In this document: piece by piece, positions 23,465 through 35,810 of the stretch
Numbering within the stretch: position 1 is the first letter of the stretch
Layout of the letters: every line of letters starts with the position of its first letter
From: Plasmopara viticola
Lineage: Eukaryota; Oomycota; Peronosporomycetes; Peronosporales; Peronosporaceae
Direction of reading: 5' to 3'
NCBI GenBank assembly: GCA_001695595.3
Contig: MBPM02000116.1
Coordinates: 1-64,000, forward strand
DNA: 64,000 bases
Program-made: the position numbers and the translations under genes
The notes under the pieces: generated by a model
What the model was told of the DNA's origin: nothing
The model's input: only the letters and a program-made list of their open reading frames with translations
Databases searched by the model: none

Positions 23465-23545
23465 CGACAGCTGTGAGACTTGAACTCACGCGGGTTACCC
23501 CAATAGATTTCGAGTCTATCGCCTTAACCGCTCGGCCAAGCTGTC
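23465..23545 (-). tRNA. trnS-CGA: tRNA-Ser(CGA), copy 59
   Basis: Consensus; 426 bp to next copy. Confidence 0.95.
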
Positions 23546-23890
23546 TTAGCACTGAAGACAGCACCTACATTGCATGAGCAAGTTGCTTACAGTATGCCAT
23601 GCTACCTAACACATTTATCACCCCTGTGTTTTCAAAGTCTATCGCTGTGTTTTTTAAGTTCACCGCTGTGTTTTCAAAGTTCACTTTTAGCAGCTCAAAT
23701 ACGAGTGGCATCGTTCCTTAGCTTCAAAGGTCAGGCCCATACGTTTCGCTATATTCATATTCATGCGGTCGTTATGATCGCATATGCTTGACACCAAAGA
23801 CGTCTGATTACGGAAAATTATCGAGGTTGGGCAATGCTTCGTAGATAAAAATATTTTCCAGCAGATGTGACTTTTGCAGCATTCACAAAT

Positions 23891-23970
23891 CGACAGCTGT
23901 GAGACTTGAACTCACGCGGGTTACCCCAATAGATTTCGAGTCTATCGCCTTAACGCTCGGCCAAGCTGTC
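23891..23970 (-). tRNA. trnS-CGA: tRNA-Ser(CGA), copy 60, D-loop G deleted
   Basis: Subfamily del; 426 bp to next copy. Confidence 0.75.
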
Positions 23971-24316
23971 TTAGCACTGAAGACAGCACCTACATTGCAT
24001 GAGCAAGTTGCTTACAGTATGCCATGCTACCTAACACATTTATCACCCCTGTGTTTTCAAAGTCCACCGCTTTTTTTTATAGTTCACCGCTGTGTTTTCA
24101 AAGTTCACTTTTTAGCAGCTCCAAATACGAGTGGCATCGTTCCTTAGCTTCAAAGGTCAGGCCCATACGTTTCGCTATATTCATATTCATGCGGTCGTTA
24201 TGATCGCATATGCTTGACACCAAAGACGTCTGATTACGGAAAATTATCGAGGTTGGGCAATGCTTCGTAGATAAAAATATTTTCAGCAGATGTGACTTTT
24301 TGCAGCATTCACAAAT

Positions 24317-24397
24317 CGACAGCTGTGAGACTTGAACTCACGCGGGTTACCCCAATAGATTTCGAGTCTATCGCCTTAACAGCTCGGCCAAGCTGTC
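24317..24397 (-). tRNA. trnS-CGA: tRNA-Ser(CGA), copy 61, D-loop G18U
   Basis: First copy of subfamily sub: G18 replaced by U (TAACAGCTCGG on +). G18 normally pairs with base 55 of the T-loop, so folding is probably impaired. 426 bp to next copy. Confidence 0.75.
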
Positions 24398-24742
24398 TTA
24401 GCACTGAAGACAGCACCTACATTGCATGAGCAAGTTGCTTACAGTATGCCATGCTACCTAACACATTTATCACCCCTGTGTTTTCAAAGTCCATCGCTGT
24501 GTTTTTTAAGTTCACCGCTGTGTTTTCAAAGTTCACTTTTAGCAGCTCAAATACGAGTGGCATCGTTCCTTAGCTTCAAAGGTCAGGCCCATACGTTTCG
24601 CTATATTCATATTCATGCGGTCGTTATGATCGCATATGCTTGACACCAAAGACGTCTGATTACGGAAAATTATCGAGGTTGGGCAATGCTTCGTAGATAA
24701 AAATATTTTCAGCAGATGTGACTTTTTGCAGCATTCACAAAT

Positions 24743-24823
24743 CGACAGCTGTGAGACTTGAACTCACGCGGGTTACCCCAATAGATTTCGAGTCTATCGC
24801 CTTAACCGCTCGGCCAAGCTGTC
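24743..24823 (-). tRNA. trnS-CGA: tRNA-Ser(CGA), copy 62
   Basis: Consensus; 425 bp to next copy. Confidence 0.95.
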
Positions 24824-25167
24824 TTAGCACTGAAGACAGCACCTACACTGCATCAGCAAGTTACTTACAGTATGCCATGCTACCTAACACATTTATCACC
24901 CTGTGTTTTCAAAGTCCATCGCTGTGTTTTTTAAGTTCACCGCTGTGTTTTCAAAGTTCACTTTTAGCAGCTCAAATACGAGTGGCATCGTTCCTTAGCT
25001 TCAAAGGTCAGGCCCATACGTTTCGCTGTATTCTATTCATGCGGTCGTTATGATCGCATATGCTTGACACCAAAGACGTCTGATTACGGAAAATTATCGA
25101 GGTTGGGCAATGCTTCGTAGATAAAAATATTTTCCAGCAGATGTGACTTTTTGCAGCATTCACAAAT

Positions 25168-25248
25168 CGACAGCTGTGAGACTTGAACTCACGCGGGTTA
25201 CCCCAATAGATTTCGAGTCTATCGCCTTAACAGCTCGGCCAAGCTGTC
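25168..25248 (-). tRNA. trnS-CGA: tRNA-Ser(CGA), copy 63, D-loop G18U
   Basis: Subfamily sub; 427 bp to next copy. Confidence 0.75.
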
Positions 25249-25594
25249 TTAGCACTGAAGACAGCACCTAGATTGCATGAGCAAGTTGCTTACAGTATGC
25301 CATGCTACCTAACACGTTTATCACCCCTGTGTTTTCAATTCCATCGCTGTGTTTTTTAAGTTCACCGCTGTGTTTTCAAAGTTCACTGTTTAGCAGCTCA
25401 AAATACAAGTGGCATCGTTCCTTAGCTTCAAAGGTCAGGCCCATACGTTTCGCTATATTCATATTCATGCGGTCGTTATGATCGCATATGCTTGACACCA
25501 AAGACGTCTGATTACGGAAAATTATCGAGGTTGGGCAATGCTTCGTAGATAAAAATATTTTCCAGCAGATGTGACTTTTGCAGCATTCACAAAT

Positions 25595-25675
25595 CGACAG
25601 CTGTGAGACTTGAACTCACGCGGGTTACCCCAATAGATTTCGAGTCTATCGCCTTAACAGCTCGGCCAAGCTGTC
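25595..25675 (-). tRNA. trnS-CGA: tRNA-Ser(CGA), copy 64, D-loop G18U
   Basis: Subfamily sub; 424 bp to next copy. Confidence 0.75.
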
Positions 25676-26018
25676 TTAGCACTGAAGACAGCACCTACAT
25701 TGCATGAGCAAGTTGCTTACAGTATGCCATGCTACCTAACACATTTATCACCCCTGTGTTTTCAAAGTCCACCGCTGTGTTTTTAAGTTCACCGCTGTGT
25801 TTTCAAAGTTCACTTTTAGCAGCTCAAATACGAGTGGCATCGTTCCTTAGCTTCAAAGGTCAGGCCCATACGTTTCGCTATATTCATATTCATGCGGTCG
25901 TTATGATCGCATATGCTTGACACCAAAGACGTCTGATTACGGAAAATTATCGAGGTTGGGCAATGCTTCGTAGATAAAAATATTTTCAGCAGATGTGACT
26001 TTTGCAGCATTCACAAAT

Positions 26019-26099
26019 CGACAGCTGTGAGACTTGAACTCACGCGGGTTACCCCAATAGATTTCGAGTCTATCGCCTTAACCGCTCGGCCAAGCTGTC
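26019..26099 (-). tRNA. trnS-CGA: tRNA-Ser(CGA), copy 65
   Basis: Consensus; 424 bp to next copy. Confidence 0.95.
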
Positions 26100-26442
26100 T
26101 TAGCACTGAAGACAGCACCTACATTGCATGAGCAAGTTGCTTACAGTATGCCATGCTACCTAACACATTTATCACCCCTGTGTTTTCAAAGTCCACGCTG
26201 TGTTTTTAAGTTCACCGCTGTGTTTTCAAAGTTCACTTTTAGCAGCTCAAATACGAGTGGCATCGTTCCTTAGCTTCAAAGGTCAGGCCCATACGTTTCG
26301 CTATATTCATATTCATGCGGTCGTTATGATCGCATATGCTTGACACCAAAGACGTCTGATTACGGAAAATTATCGAGGTTGGGCAATGCTTCGTAGATAA
26401 AAATATTTTCCAGCAGATGTGACTTTTGCAGCATTCACAAAT

Positions 26443-26522
26443 CGACAGCTGTGAGACTTGAACTCACGCGGGTTACCCCAATAGATTTCGAGTCTATCGC
26501 CTTAACGCTCGGCCAAGCTGTC
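26443..26522 (-). tRNA. trnS-CGA: tRNA-Ser(CGA), copy 66, D-loop G deleted
   Basis: Subfamily del; 425 bp to next copy. Confidence 0.75.
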
Positions 26523-26867
26523 TTAGCACTGAAGACAGCACCTACATTGCATGAGCAAGTTGCTTACAGTATGCCATGCTACCTAACACATTTATCACCC
26601 CTGTGTTTTCAAAGTCCACCGCTTTTTTTTTATAGTTCACCGCTGTGTTTTCAAAGTTCACTTTTAGCAGCTCAAATACGAGTGGCATCGTTCCTTAGCT
26701 TCAAAGGTCAGGCCCATACGTTTCGCTATATTCATATTCATGCGGTCGTTATGATCGCATATGCTTGACACCAAAGACGTCTGATTACGGAAAATTATCG
26801 AGGTTGGGCAATGCTTCGTAGATAAAAATATTTTCCAGCAGATGTGACTTTTGCAGCATTCACAAAT

Positions 26868-26948
26868 CGACAGCTGTGAGACTTGAACTCACGCGGGTTA
26901 CCCCAATAGATTTCGAGTCTATCGCCTTAACCGCTCGGCCAAGCTGTC
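26868..26948 (-). tRNA. trnS-CGA: tRNA-Ser(CGA), copy 67
   Basis: Consensus; 406 bp to next copy. Confidence 0.95.
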
Positions 26949-27273
26949 TTAGCACTGAAGACAGCACCTACATTGCATGAGCAAGTTGCTTACAGTATGC
27001 CATGCTACCTAACACGTTTATCTCCGCTGTGTTTTCAAAGTTCACCGCTGTGTTTTCAAAGTTCACTTTTTAGCAGCTCCAAATACGAGTGGCATCGTTC
27101 CTTAGCTTCAAAGGTCAGGCCCATACGTTTCGCTATATTCATATTCATGCGGTCGTTATGATCGCATATGCTTGACACCAAAGACGTCTGATTACGGAAA
27201 ATTATCGAGGTTGGGCAATGCTTCGTAGATAAAAATATTTTCAGCAGATGTGACTTTTGCAGCATTCACAAAT

Positions 27274-27354
27274 CGACAGCTGTGAGACTTGAACTCACGC
27301 GGGTTACCCCAATAGATTTCGAGTCTATCGCCTTAACCGCTCGGCCAAGCTGTC
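27274..27354 (-). tRNA. trnS-CGA: tRNA-Ser(CGA), copy 68
   Basis: Consensus; 427 bp to next copy. Confidence 0.95.
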
Positions 27355-27700
27355 TTAGCACTGAAGACAGCACCTACATTGCATGAGCAAGTTGCTTACA
27401 GTATGCCATGCTACCTAACACATTTATCACCCCTGTGTTTTCAAAGTCCATCGCTGTGTTTTTTAAGTTCACCGCTGTGTTTTCAAAGTTCACTTTTAGC
27501 AGCTCAAATACGAGTGGCATCGTTCCTTAGCTTCAAAGGTCAGGCCCATACGTTTCGCTATATTCATATTCATGCGGTCGTTATGATCGCATATGCTTGA
27601 CACCAAAGACGTCTGATTACGGAAAATTATCGAGGTTGGGCAATGCTTCGTAGATAAAAATATTTTCCAGCAGATGTGACTTTTTGCAGCATTCACAAAT

Positions 27701-27780
27701 CGACAGCTGTGAGACTTGAACTCACGCGGGTTACCCCAATAGATTTCGAGTCTATCGCCTTAACGCTCGGCCAAGCTGTC
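27701..27780 (-). tRNA. trnS-CGA: tRNA-Ser(CGA), copy 69, D-loop G deleted
   Basis: Subfamily del; 427 bp to next copy. Confidence 0.75.
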
Positions 27781-28127
27781 TTAGCACTGAAGACAGCACC
27801 TACATTGCATGAGCAAGTTGCTTACAGTATGCCATGCTACCTAACACATTTATCACCCCTGTGTTTTCAAAGTCCATCGCTGTGTTTTTTAAGTTCACCG
27901 CTGTGTTTTCAAAGTTCACTTTTAGCAGCTCAAAATACAAGTGGCATCGTTCCTTAGCTTCAAAGGTCAGGCCCATACGTTTCGCTATATTCATATTCAT
28001 GCGGTCGTTATGATCGCATATGCTTGACACCAAAGACGTCTGATTACGGAAAATTATCGAGGTTGGGCAATGCTTCGTAGATAAAAATATTTTCCAGCAG
28101 ATGTGACTTTTTGCAGCATTCACAAAT

Positions 28128-28208
28128 CGACAGCTGTGAGACTTGAACTCACGCGGGTTACCCCAATAGATTTCGAGTCTATCGCCTTAACAGCTCGGCC
28201 AAGCTGTC
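28128..28208 (-). tRNA. trnS-CGA: tRNA-Ser(CGA), copy 70, D-loop G18U
   Basis: Subfamily sub; 424 bp to next copy. Confidence 0.75.
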
Positions 28209-28551
28209 TTAGCACTGAAGACAGCACCTACATTGCATGAGCAAGTTGCTTACAGTATGCCATGCTACCTAACACATTTATCACCCCTGTGTTTTCAAAG
28301 TCACGCTGTGTTTTTAAGTTCACCGCTGTGTTTTCAAAGTTCACTTTTAGCAGCTCAAAATACGAGTGGCATCGTTCCTTAGCTTCAAAGGTCAGGCCCA
28401 TACGTTTCGCTATATTCATATTCATGCGGTCGTTATGATCGCATATGCTTGACACCAAAGACGTCTGATTACGGAAAATTATCGAGGTTGGGCAATGCTT
28501 CGTAGATAAAAATATTTTCCAGCAGATGTGACTTTTGCAGCATTCACAAAT

Positions 28552-28631
28552 CGACAGCTGTGAGACTTGAACTCACGCGGGTTACCCCAATAGATTTCGA
28601 GTCTATCGCCTTAACGCTCGGCCAAGCTGTC
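28552..28631 (-). tRNA. trnS-CGA: tRNA-Ser(CGA), copy 71, D-loop G deleted
   Basis: Subfamily del; 426 bp to next copy. Confidence 0.75.
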
Positions 28632-28977
28632 TTAGCACTGAAGACAGCACCTACATTGCATGAGCAAGTTGCTTACAGTATGCCATGCTACCTAACACAT
28701 TTATCACCCCTGTGTTTTCAAAGTCCATCGCTGTGTTTTTTAAGTTCACCGCTGTGTTTTCAAAGTTCACTGTTTAGCAGCTCAAATACGAGTGGCATCG
28801 TTCCTTAGCTTCAAAGGTCAGGCCCATACGTTTCGCTATATTCATATTCATGCGGTCGTTATGATCGCATATGCTTGACACCAAAGACGTCTGATTACGG
28901 AAAATTATCGAGGTTGGGCAATGCTTCGTAGATAAAAATATTTTCCAGCAGATGTGACTTTTGCAGCATTCACAAAT

Positions 28978-29058
28978 CGACAGCTGTGAGACTTGAACTC
29001 ACGCGGGTTACCCCAATAGATTTCGAGTCTATCGCCTTAACCGCTCGGCCAAGCTGTC
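28978..29058 (-). tRNA. trnS-CGA: tRNA-Ser(CGA), copy 72
   Basis: Consensus; 427 bp to next copy. Confidence 0.95.
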
Positions 29059-29404
29059 TTAGCACTGAAGACAGCACCTACATTGCATGAGCAAGTTGCT
29101 TACAGTATGCCATGCTACCTAACACATTTATCACCCCTGTGTTTTCAAAGTCCACCGCTTTTTTTTTAAGTTCACCGCTGTGTTTTCAAAGTTCACTGTT
29201 TAGCAGCTCAAAATACGAGTGGCATCGTTCCTTAGCTTCAAAGGTCAGGCCCATACGTTTCGCTATATTCATATTCATGCGGTCGTTATGATCGCATATG
29301 CTTGACACCAAAGACGTCTGATTACGGAAAATTATCGAGGTTGGGCAATGCTTCGTAGATAAAAATATTTTCAGCAGATGTGACTTTTTGCAGCATTCAC
29401 AAAT

Positions 29405-29484
29405 CGACAGCTGTGAGACTTGAACTCACGCGGGTTACCCCAATAGATTTCGAGTCTATCGCCTTAACGCTCGGCCAAGCTGTC
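29405..29484 (-). tRNA. trnS-CGA: tRNA-Ser(CGA), copy 73, D-loop G deleted
   Basis: Subfamily del; 425 bp to next copy. Confidence 0.75.
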
Positions 29485-29829
29485 TTAGCACTGAAGACAG
29501 CACCTACATTGCATGAGCAAGTTGCTTACAGTATGCCATGCTACCTAACACATTTATCACCCCTGTGTTTTCAAAGTCCACGCTGTGTTTTTTAAGTTCA
29601 CCGCTGTGTTTTCAAAGTTCACTTTTAGCAGCTCAAAATACAAGTGGCATCGTTCCTTAGCTTCAAAGGTCAGGCCCATACGTTTCGCTATATTCATATT
29701 CATGCGGTCGTTATGATCGCATATGCTTGACACCAAAGACGTCTGATTACGGAAAATTATCGAGGTTGGGCAATGCTTCGTAGATAAAAATATTTTCAGC
29801 AGATGTGACTTTTTGCAGCATTCACAAAT

Positions 29830-29909
29830 CGACAGCTGTGAGACTTGAACTCACGCGGGTTACCCCAATAGATTTCGAGTCTATCGCCTTAACGCTCGGC
29901 CAAGCTGTC
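29830..29909 (-). tRNA. trnS-CGA: tRNA-Ser(CGA), copy 74, D-loop G deleted
   Basis: Subfamily del; 427 bp to next copy. Confidence 0.75.
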
Positions 29910-30256
29910 TTAGCACTGAAGACAGCACCTACATTGCATGAGCAAGTTGCTTACAGTATGCCATGCTACCTAACACATTTATCACCCCTGTGTTTTCAAA
30001 GTCCACCGCTGTGTTTTTATGTTCACCGCTGTGTTTTCAAAGTTCACTTTTTAGCAGCTCCAAATACGAGTGGCATCGTTCCTTAGCTTCAAAGGTCAGG
30101 CCCATACGTTTCGCTATATTCATATTCATGCGGTCGTTATGATCGCATATGCTTGACACCAAAGACGTCTGATTACGGAAAATTATCGAGGTTGGGCAAT
30201 GCTTCGTAGATAAAAATATTTTCCAGCAGATGTGACTTTTTGCAGCATTCACAAAT

Positions 30257-30337
30257 CGACAGCTGTGAGACTTGAACTCACGCGGGTTACCCCAATAGAT
30301 TTCGAGTCTATCGCCTTAACCGCTCGGCCAAGCTGTC
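30257..30337 (-). tRNA. trnS-CGA: tRNA-Ser(CGA), copy 75
   Basis: Consensus; 429 bp to next copy. Confidence 0.95.
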
Positions 30338-30685
30338 TTAGCACTGAAGACAGCACCTACATTGCATGAGCAAGTTGCTTACAGTATGCCATGCTACCTA
30401 ACACATTTATCACCCCTGTGTTTTCAAAGTCCATCGCTGTGTTTTTTAAGTTCACCGCTGTGTTTTCAAAGTTCACTTTTTAGCAGCTCAAAATACGAGT
30501 GGCATCGTTCCTTAGCTTCAAAGGTCAGGCCCATACGTTTCGCTATATTCATATTCATGCGGTCGTTATGATCGCATATGCTTGACACCAAAGACGTCTG
30601 ATTACGGAAAATTATCGAGGTTGGGCAATGCTTCGTAGATAAAAATATTTTCCAGCAGATGTGACTTTTTGCAGCATTCACAAAT

Positions 30686-30766
30686 CGACAGCTGTGAGAC
30701 TTGAACTCACGCGGGTTACCCCAATAGATTTCGAGTCTATCGCCTTAACCGCTCGGCCAAGCTGTC
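30686..30766 (-). tRNA. trnS-CGA: tRNA-Ser(CGA), copy 76
   Basis: Consensus; 428 bp to next copy. Confidence 0.95.
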
Positions 30767-31113
30767 TTAGCACTGAAGACAGCACCTACATTGCATGAGC
30801 AAGTTGCTTACAGTATGCCATGCTACCTAACACATTTATCACCCCTGTGTTTTCAAAGTCCATCGCTGTGTTTTTTAAGTTCACCGCTGTGTTTTCAAAG
30901 TTCACTGTTTAGCAGCTCCAAATACGAGTGGCATCGTTCCTTAGCTTCAAAGGTCAGGCCCATACGTTTCGCTGTATTCATATTCATGCGGTCGTTATGA
31001 TCGCATATGCTTGACACCAAAGACGTCTGATTACGGAAAATTATCGAGGTTGGGCAATGCTTCGTAGATAAAAATATTTTCCAGCAGATGTGACTTTTGC
31101 AGCATTCACAAAT

Positions 31114-31194
31114 CGACAGCTGTGAGACTTGAACTCACGCGGGTTACCCCAATAGATTTCGAGTCTATCGCCTTAACAGCTCGGCCAAGCTGTC
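31114..31194 (-). tRNA. trnS-CGA: tRNA-Ser(CGA), copy 77, D-loop G18U
   Basis: Subfamily sub, first of three in a row; 427 bp to next copy. Confidence 0.75.
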
Positions 31195-31540
31195 TTAGCA
31201 CTGAAGACAGCACCTACATTGCATGAGCAAGTTGCTTACAGTATGCCATGCTACCTAACACATTTATCACCCCTGTGTTTTCAAAGTCCATCGCTGTGTT
31301 TTTTAAGTTCACCGCTGTGTTTTCAAAGTTCACTTTTTAGCAGCTCAAATACGAGTGGCATCGTTCCTTAGCTTCAAAGGTCAGGCCCATACGTTTCGCT
31401 ATATTCATATTCATGCGGTCGTTATGATCGCATATGCTTGACACCAAAGACGTCTGATTACGGAAAATTATCGAGGTTGGGCAATGCTTCGTAGATAAAA
31501 ATATTTTCCAGCAGATGTGACTTTTGCAGCATTCACAAAT

Positions 31541-31621
31541 CGACAGCTGTGAGACTTGAACTCACGCGGGTTACCCCAATAGATTTCGAGTCTATCGCCT
31601 TAACAGCTCGGCCAAGCTGTC
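31541..31621 (-). tRNA. trnS-CGA: tRNA-Ser(CGA), copy 78, D-loop G18U
   Basis: Subfamily sub; 408 bp to next copy. Confidence 0.75.
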
Positions 31622-31948
31622 TTAGCACTGAAGACAGCACCTACATTGCATGAGCAAGTTGCTTACAGTATGCCATGCTACCTAACACATTTATCACCCT
31701 GTGTTTTCAAAGTCCATCACCGCTGTGTTTTCAAAGTTCACTTTTTAGCAGCTCAAATACGAGTGGCATCGTTCCTTAGCTTCAAAGGTCAGGCCCATAC
31801 GTTTCGCTATATTCATATTCATGCGGTCGTTATGATCGCATATGCTTGACACCAAAGACGTCTGATTACGGAAAATTATCGAGGTTGGGCAATGCTTCGT
31901 AGATAAAAATATTTTCCAGCAGATGTGACTTTTGCAGCATTCACAAAT

Positions 31949-32029
31949 CGACAGCTGTGAGACTTGAACTCACGCGGGTTACCCCAATAGATTTCGAGTC
32001 TATCGCCTTAACAGCTCGGCCAAGCTGTC
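31949..32029 (-). tRNA. trnS-CGA: tRNA-Ser(CGA), copy 79, D-loop G18U
   Basis: Subfamily sub; 422 bp to next copy. Confidence 0.75.
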
Positions 32030-32370
32030 TTAGCACTGAAGACAGCACCTACATTGCATGAGCAAGTTGCTTACAGTATGCCATGCTACCTAACACATTT
32101 ATCACCCTGTGTTTTCAAAGTCCATGTGTTTTTTAAGTTCACCGCTGTGTTTTCAAAGTTCACTTTTAGCAGCTCAAATACGAGTGGCATCGTTCCTTAG
32201 CTTCAAAGGTCAGGCCCATACGTTTCGCTATATTCATATTCATGCGGTCGTTATGATCGCATATGCTTGACACCAAAGACGTCTGATTACGGAAAATTAT
32301 CGAGGTTGGGCAATGCTTCGTAGATAAAAATATTTTCCAGCAGATGTGACTTTTTGCAGCATTCACAAAT

Positions 32371-32451
32371 CGACAGCTGTGAGACTTGAACTCACGCGGG
32401 TTACCCCAATAGATTTCGAGTCTATCGCCTTAACCGCTCGGCCAAGCTGTC
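32371..32451 (-). tRNA. trnS-CGA: tRNA-Ser(CGA), copy 80
   Basis: Consensus; 403 bp to next copy. Confidence 0.95.
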
Positions 32452-32773
32452 TTAGCACTGAAGACAGCACCTACATTGCATGAGCAAGTTGCTTACAGTA
32501 TGCCATGCTACCTAACACATTTATCACCCCTCAAAGTCGCTGTGTTTTCAAAGTTTCAAAGTTCACTTTTAGCAGCTCAAATACGAGTGGCATCGTTCCT
32601 TAGCTTCAAAGGTCAGGCCCATACGTTTCGCTATATTCATATTCATGCGGTCGTTATGATCGCATATGCTTGACACCAAAGACGTCTGATTACGGAAAAT
32701 TATCGAGGTTGGGCAATGCTTCGTAGATAAAAATATTTTCCAGCAGATGTGACTTTTTGCAGCATTCACAAAT

Positions 32774-32854
32774 CGACAGCTGTGAGACTTGAACTCACGC
32801 GGGTTACCCCAATAGATTTCGAGTCTATCGCCTTAACCGCTCGGCCAAGCTGTC
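32774..32854 (-). tRNA. trnS-CGA: tRNA-Ser(CGA), copy 81
   Basis: Consensus; 416 bp to next copy. Confidence 0.95.
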
Positions 32855-33189
32855 TTAGCACTGAAGACAGCACCTACATTGCATGAGCAAGTTGCTTACA
32901 GTATGCCATGCTACCTAACACATTTATCACCGTGTTTTCAAAGTCTGTGTTTTAAAGTTCACCGCTGGTTTTCAAAGTTCACTTTTAGCAGCTCCAAATA
33001 CGAGTGGCATCGTTCCTTAGCTTCAAAGGTCAGGCCCATACGTTTCGCTATATTCATATTCATGCGGTCGTTATGATCGCATATGCTTGACACCAAAGAC
33101 GTCTGATTACGGAAAATTATCGAGGTTGGGCAATGCTTCGTAGATAAAAATATTTTCCAGCAGATGTGACTTTTGCAGCATTCACAAAT

Positions 33190-33270
33190 CGACAGCTGTG
33201 AGACTTGAACTCACGCGGGTTACCCCAATAGATTTCGAGTCTATCGCCTTAACAGCTCGGCCAAGCTGTC
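33190..33270 (-). tRNA. trnS-CGA: tRNA-Ser(CGA), copy 82, D-loop G18U
   Basis: Subfamily sub; 425 bp to next copy. Confidence 0.75.
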
Positions 33271-33614
33271 TTAGCACTGAAGACAGCACCTACATTGCAT
33301 GAGCAAGTTGCTTACAGTATGCCATGCTACCTAACACATTTATCACCCCTGTGTTTTCAAAGTCACGCTGTGTTTTTAAGTTCACCGCTGTGTTTTCAAA
33401 GTTCACTTTTAGCAGCTCCAAATACGAGTGGCATCGTTCCTTAGCTTCAAAGGTCAGGCCCATACGTTTCGCTATATTCATATTCATGCGGTCGTTATGA
33501 TCGCATATGCTTGACACCAAAGACGTCTGATTACGGAAAATTATCGAGGTTGGGCAATGCTTCGTAGATAAAAATATTTTCCAGCAGATGTGACTTTTTG
33601 CAGCATTCACAAAT

Positions 33615-33694
33615 CGACAGCTGTGAGACTTGAACTCACGCGGGTTACCCCAATAGATTTCGAGTCTATCGCCTTAACGCTCGGCCAAGCTGTC
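33615..33694 (-). tRNA. trnS-CGA: tRNA-Ser(CGA), copy 83, D-loop G deleted
   Basis: Subfamily del; 414 bp to next copy. Confidence 0.75.
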
Positions 33695-34028
33695 TTAGCA
33701 CTGAAGACAGCACCTACATTGCATGAGCAAGTTGCTTACAGTATGCCATGCTACCTAACACATTTATCACCCCTGTGTTTTCAAAGTCTATCGCTGTGTT
33801 TTTTAAGTTCAAAGTTCACTGTTTAGCAGCTCAAAATACAAGTGGCATCGTTCCTTAGCTTCGAAGGTCAGGCCCATACGTTTCGCTATATTCATATTCA
33901 TGCGGTCGTTATGATCGCATATGCTTGACACCAAAGACGTCTGATTACGGAAAATTATCGAGGTTGGGCAATGCTTCGTAAATAAAAATATTTTCCAGCA
34001 GATGTGACTTCTTGCAGCATTCACAAAT

Positions 34029-34109
34029 CGACAGCTGTGAGACTTGAACTCACGCGGGTTACCCCAATAGATTTCGAGTCTATCGCCTTAACAGCTCGGC
34101 CAAGCTGTC
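34029..34109 (-). tRNA. trnS-CGA: tRNA-Ser(CGA), copy 84, D-loop G18U
   Basis: Subfamily sub; 427 bp to next copy. Confidence 0.75.
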
Positions 34110-34455
34110 TTAGCACTGAAGACAGCACCTACATTGCATGAGCAAGTTGCTTACAGTATGCCATGCTACCTAACACATTTATCACCCCTGTGTTTTCAAA
34201 GTCCACCGCTGTGTTTTTATGTTCACCGCTGTGTTTTCAAAGTTCACTTTTTAGCAGCTCCAAATACGAGTGGCATCGTTCCTTAGCTTCAAAGGTCAGG
34301 CCCATACGTTTCGCTATATTCATATTCATGCGGTCGTTATGATCGCATATGCTTGACACCAAAGACGTCTGATTACGGAAAATTATCGAGGTTGGGCAAT
34401 GCTTCGTAGATAAAAATATTTTCAGCAGATGTGACTTCTTGCAGCATTCACAAAT

Positions 34456-34536
34456 CGACAGCTGTGAGACTTGAACTCACGCGGGTTACCCCAATAGATT
34501 TCGAGTCTATCGCCTTAACCGCTCGGCCAAGCTGTC
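34456..34536 (-). tRNA. trnS-CGA: tRNA-Ser(CGA), copy 85
   Basis: Consensus; 424 bp to next copy. Confidence 0.95.
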
Positions 34537-34879
34537 TTAGCACTGAAGACAGCACCTACATTGCATGAGCAAGTTGCTTACAGTATGCCATGCTACCTAA
34601 CACATTTATCACCCCTGTGTTTTCAAAGTCCACGCTGTGTTTTTAAGTTCACCGCTGTGTTTTCAAAGTTCACTTTTAGCAGCTCAAATACGAGTGGCAT
34701 CGTTCCTTAGCTTCAAAGGTCAGGCCCATACGTTTCGCTATATTCATATTCATGCGGTCGTTATGATCGCATATGCTTGACACCAAAGACGTCTGATTAC
34801 GGAAAATTATCGAGGTTGGGCAATGCTTCGTAGATAAAAATATTTTCCAGCAGATGTGACTTTTGCAGCATTCACAAAT

Positions 34880-34960
34880 CGACAGCTGTGAGACTTGAAC
34901 TCACGCGGGTTACCCCAATAGATTTCGAGTCTATCGCCTTAACCGCTCGGCCAAGCTGTC
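34880..34960 (-). tRNA. trnS-CGA: tRNA-Ser(CGA), copy 86
   Basis: Consensus; 426 bp to next copy. Confidence 0.95.
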
Positions 34961-35305
34961 TTAGCACTGAAGACAGCACCTACATTGCATGAGCAAGTTG
35001 CTTACAGTATGCCATGCTACCTAACACATTTATCACCCTGTGTTTTCAAAGTCCATCGCTGTGTTTTTAAGTTCACCGCTGTGTTTTCAAAGTTCACTTT
35101 TTAGCAGCTCAAATACGAGTGGCATCGTTCCTTAGCTTCAAAGGTCAGGCCCATACGTTTCGCTATATTCATATTCATGCGGTCGTTATGATCGCATATG
35201 CTTGACACCAAAGACGTCTGATTACGGAAAATTATCGAGGTTGGGCAATGCTTCGTAGATAAAAATATTTTCCAGCAGATGTGACTTTTTGCAGCATTCA
35301 CAAAT

Positions 35306-35386
35306 CGACAGCTGTGAGACTTGAACTCACGCGGGTTACCCCAATAGATTTCGAGTCTATCGCCTTAACCGCTCGGCCAAGCTGTC
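35306..35386 (-). tRNA. trnS-CGA: tRNA-Ser(CGA), copy 87
   Basis: Consensus; 425 bp to next copy. Confidence 0.95.
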
Positions 35387-35730
35387 TTAGCACTGAAGAC
35401 AGCACCTACATTGCATGAGCAAGTTGCTTACAGTATGCCATGCTACCTAACACATTTATCACCCTGTGTTTTCAAAGTCCATCGCTGTGTTTTTAAGTTC
35501 ACCGCTGTGTTTTCAAAGTTCACTTTTAGCAGCTCAAATACGAGTGGCATCGTTCCTTAGCTTCAAAGGTCAGGCCCATACGTTTCGCTATATTCATATT
35601 CATGCGGTCGTTATGATCGCATATGCTTGACACCAAAGACGTCTGATTACGGAAAATTATCGAGGTTGGGCAATGCTTCGTAGATAAAAATATTTTCCAG
35701 CAGATGTGACTTTTTGCAGCATTCACAAAT

Positions 35731-35810
35731 CGACAGCTGTGAGACTTGAACTCACGCGGGTTACCCCAATAGATTTCGAGTCTATCGCCTTAACGCTCGG
35801 CCAAGCTGTC
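35731..35810 (-). tRNA. trnS-CGA: tRNA-Ser(CGA), copy 88, D-loop G deleted
   Basis: Subfamily del, its last member in the window; 422 bp to next copy. Confidence 0.75.
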
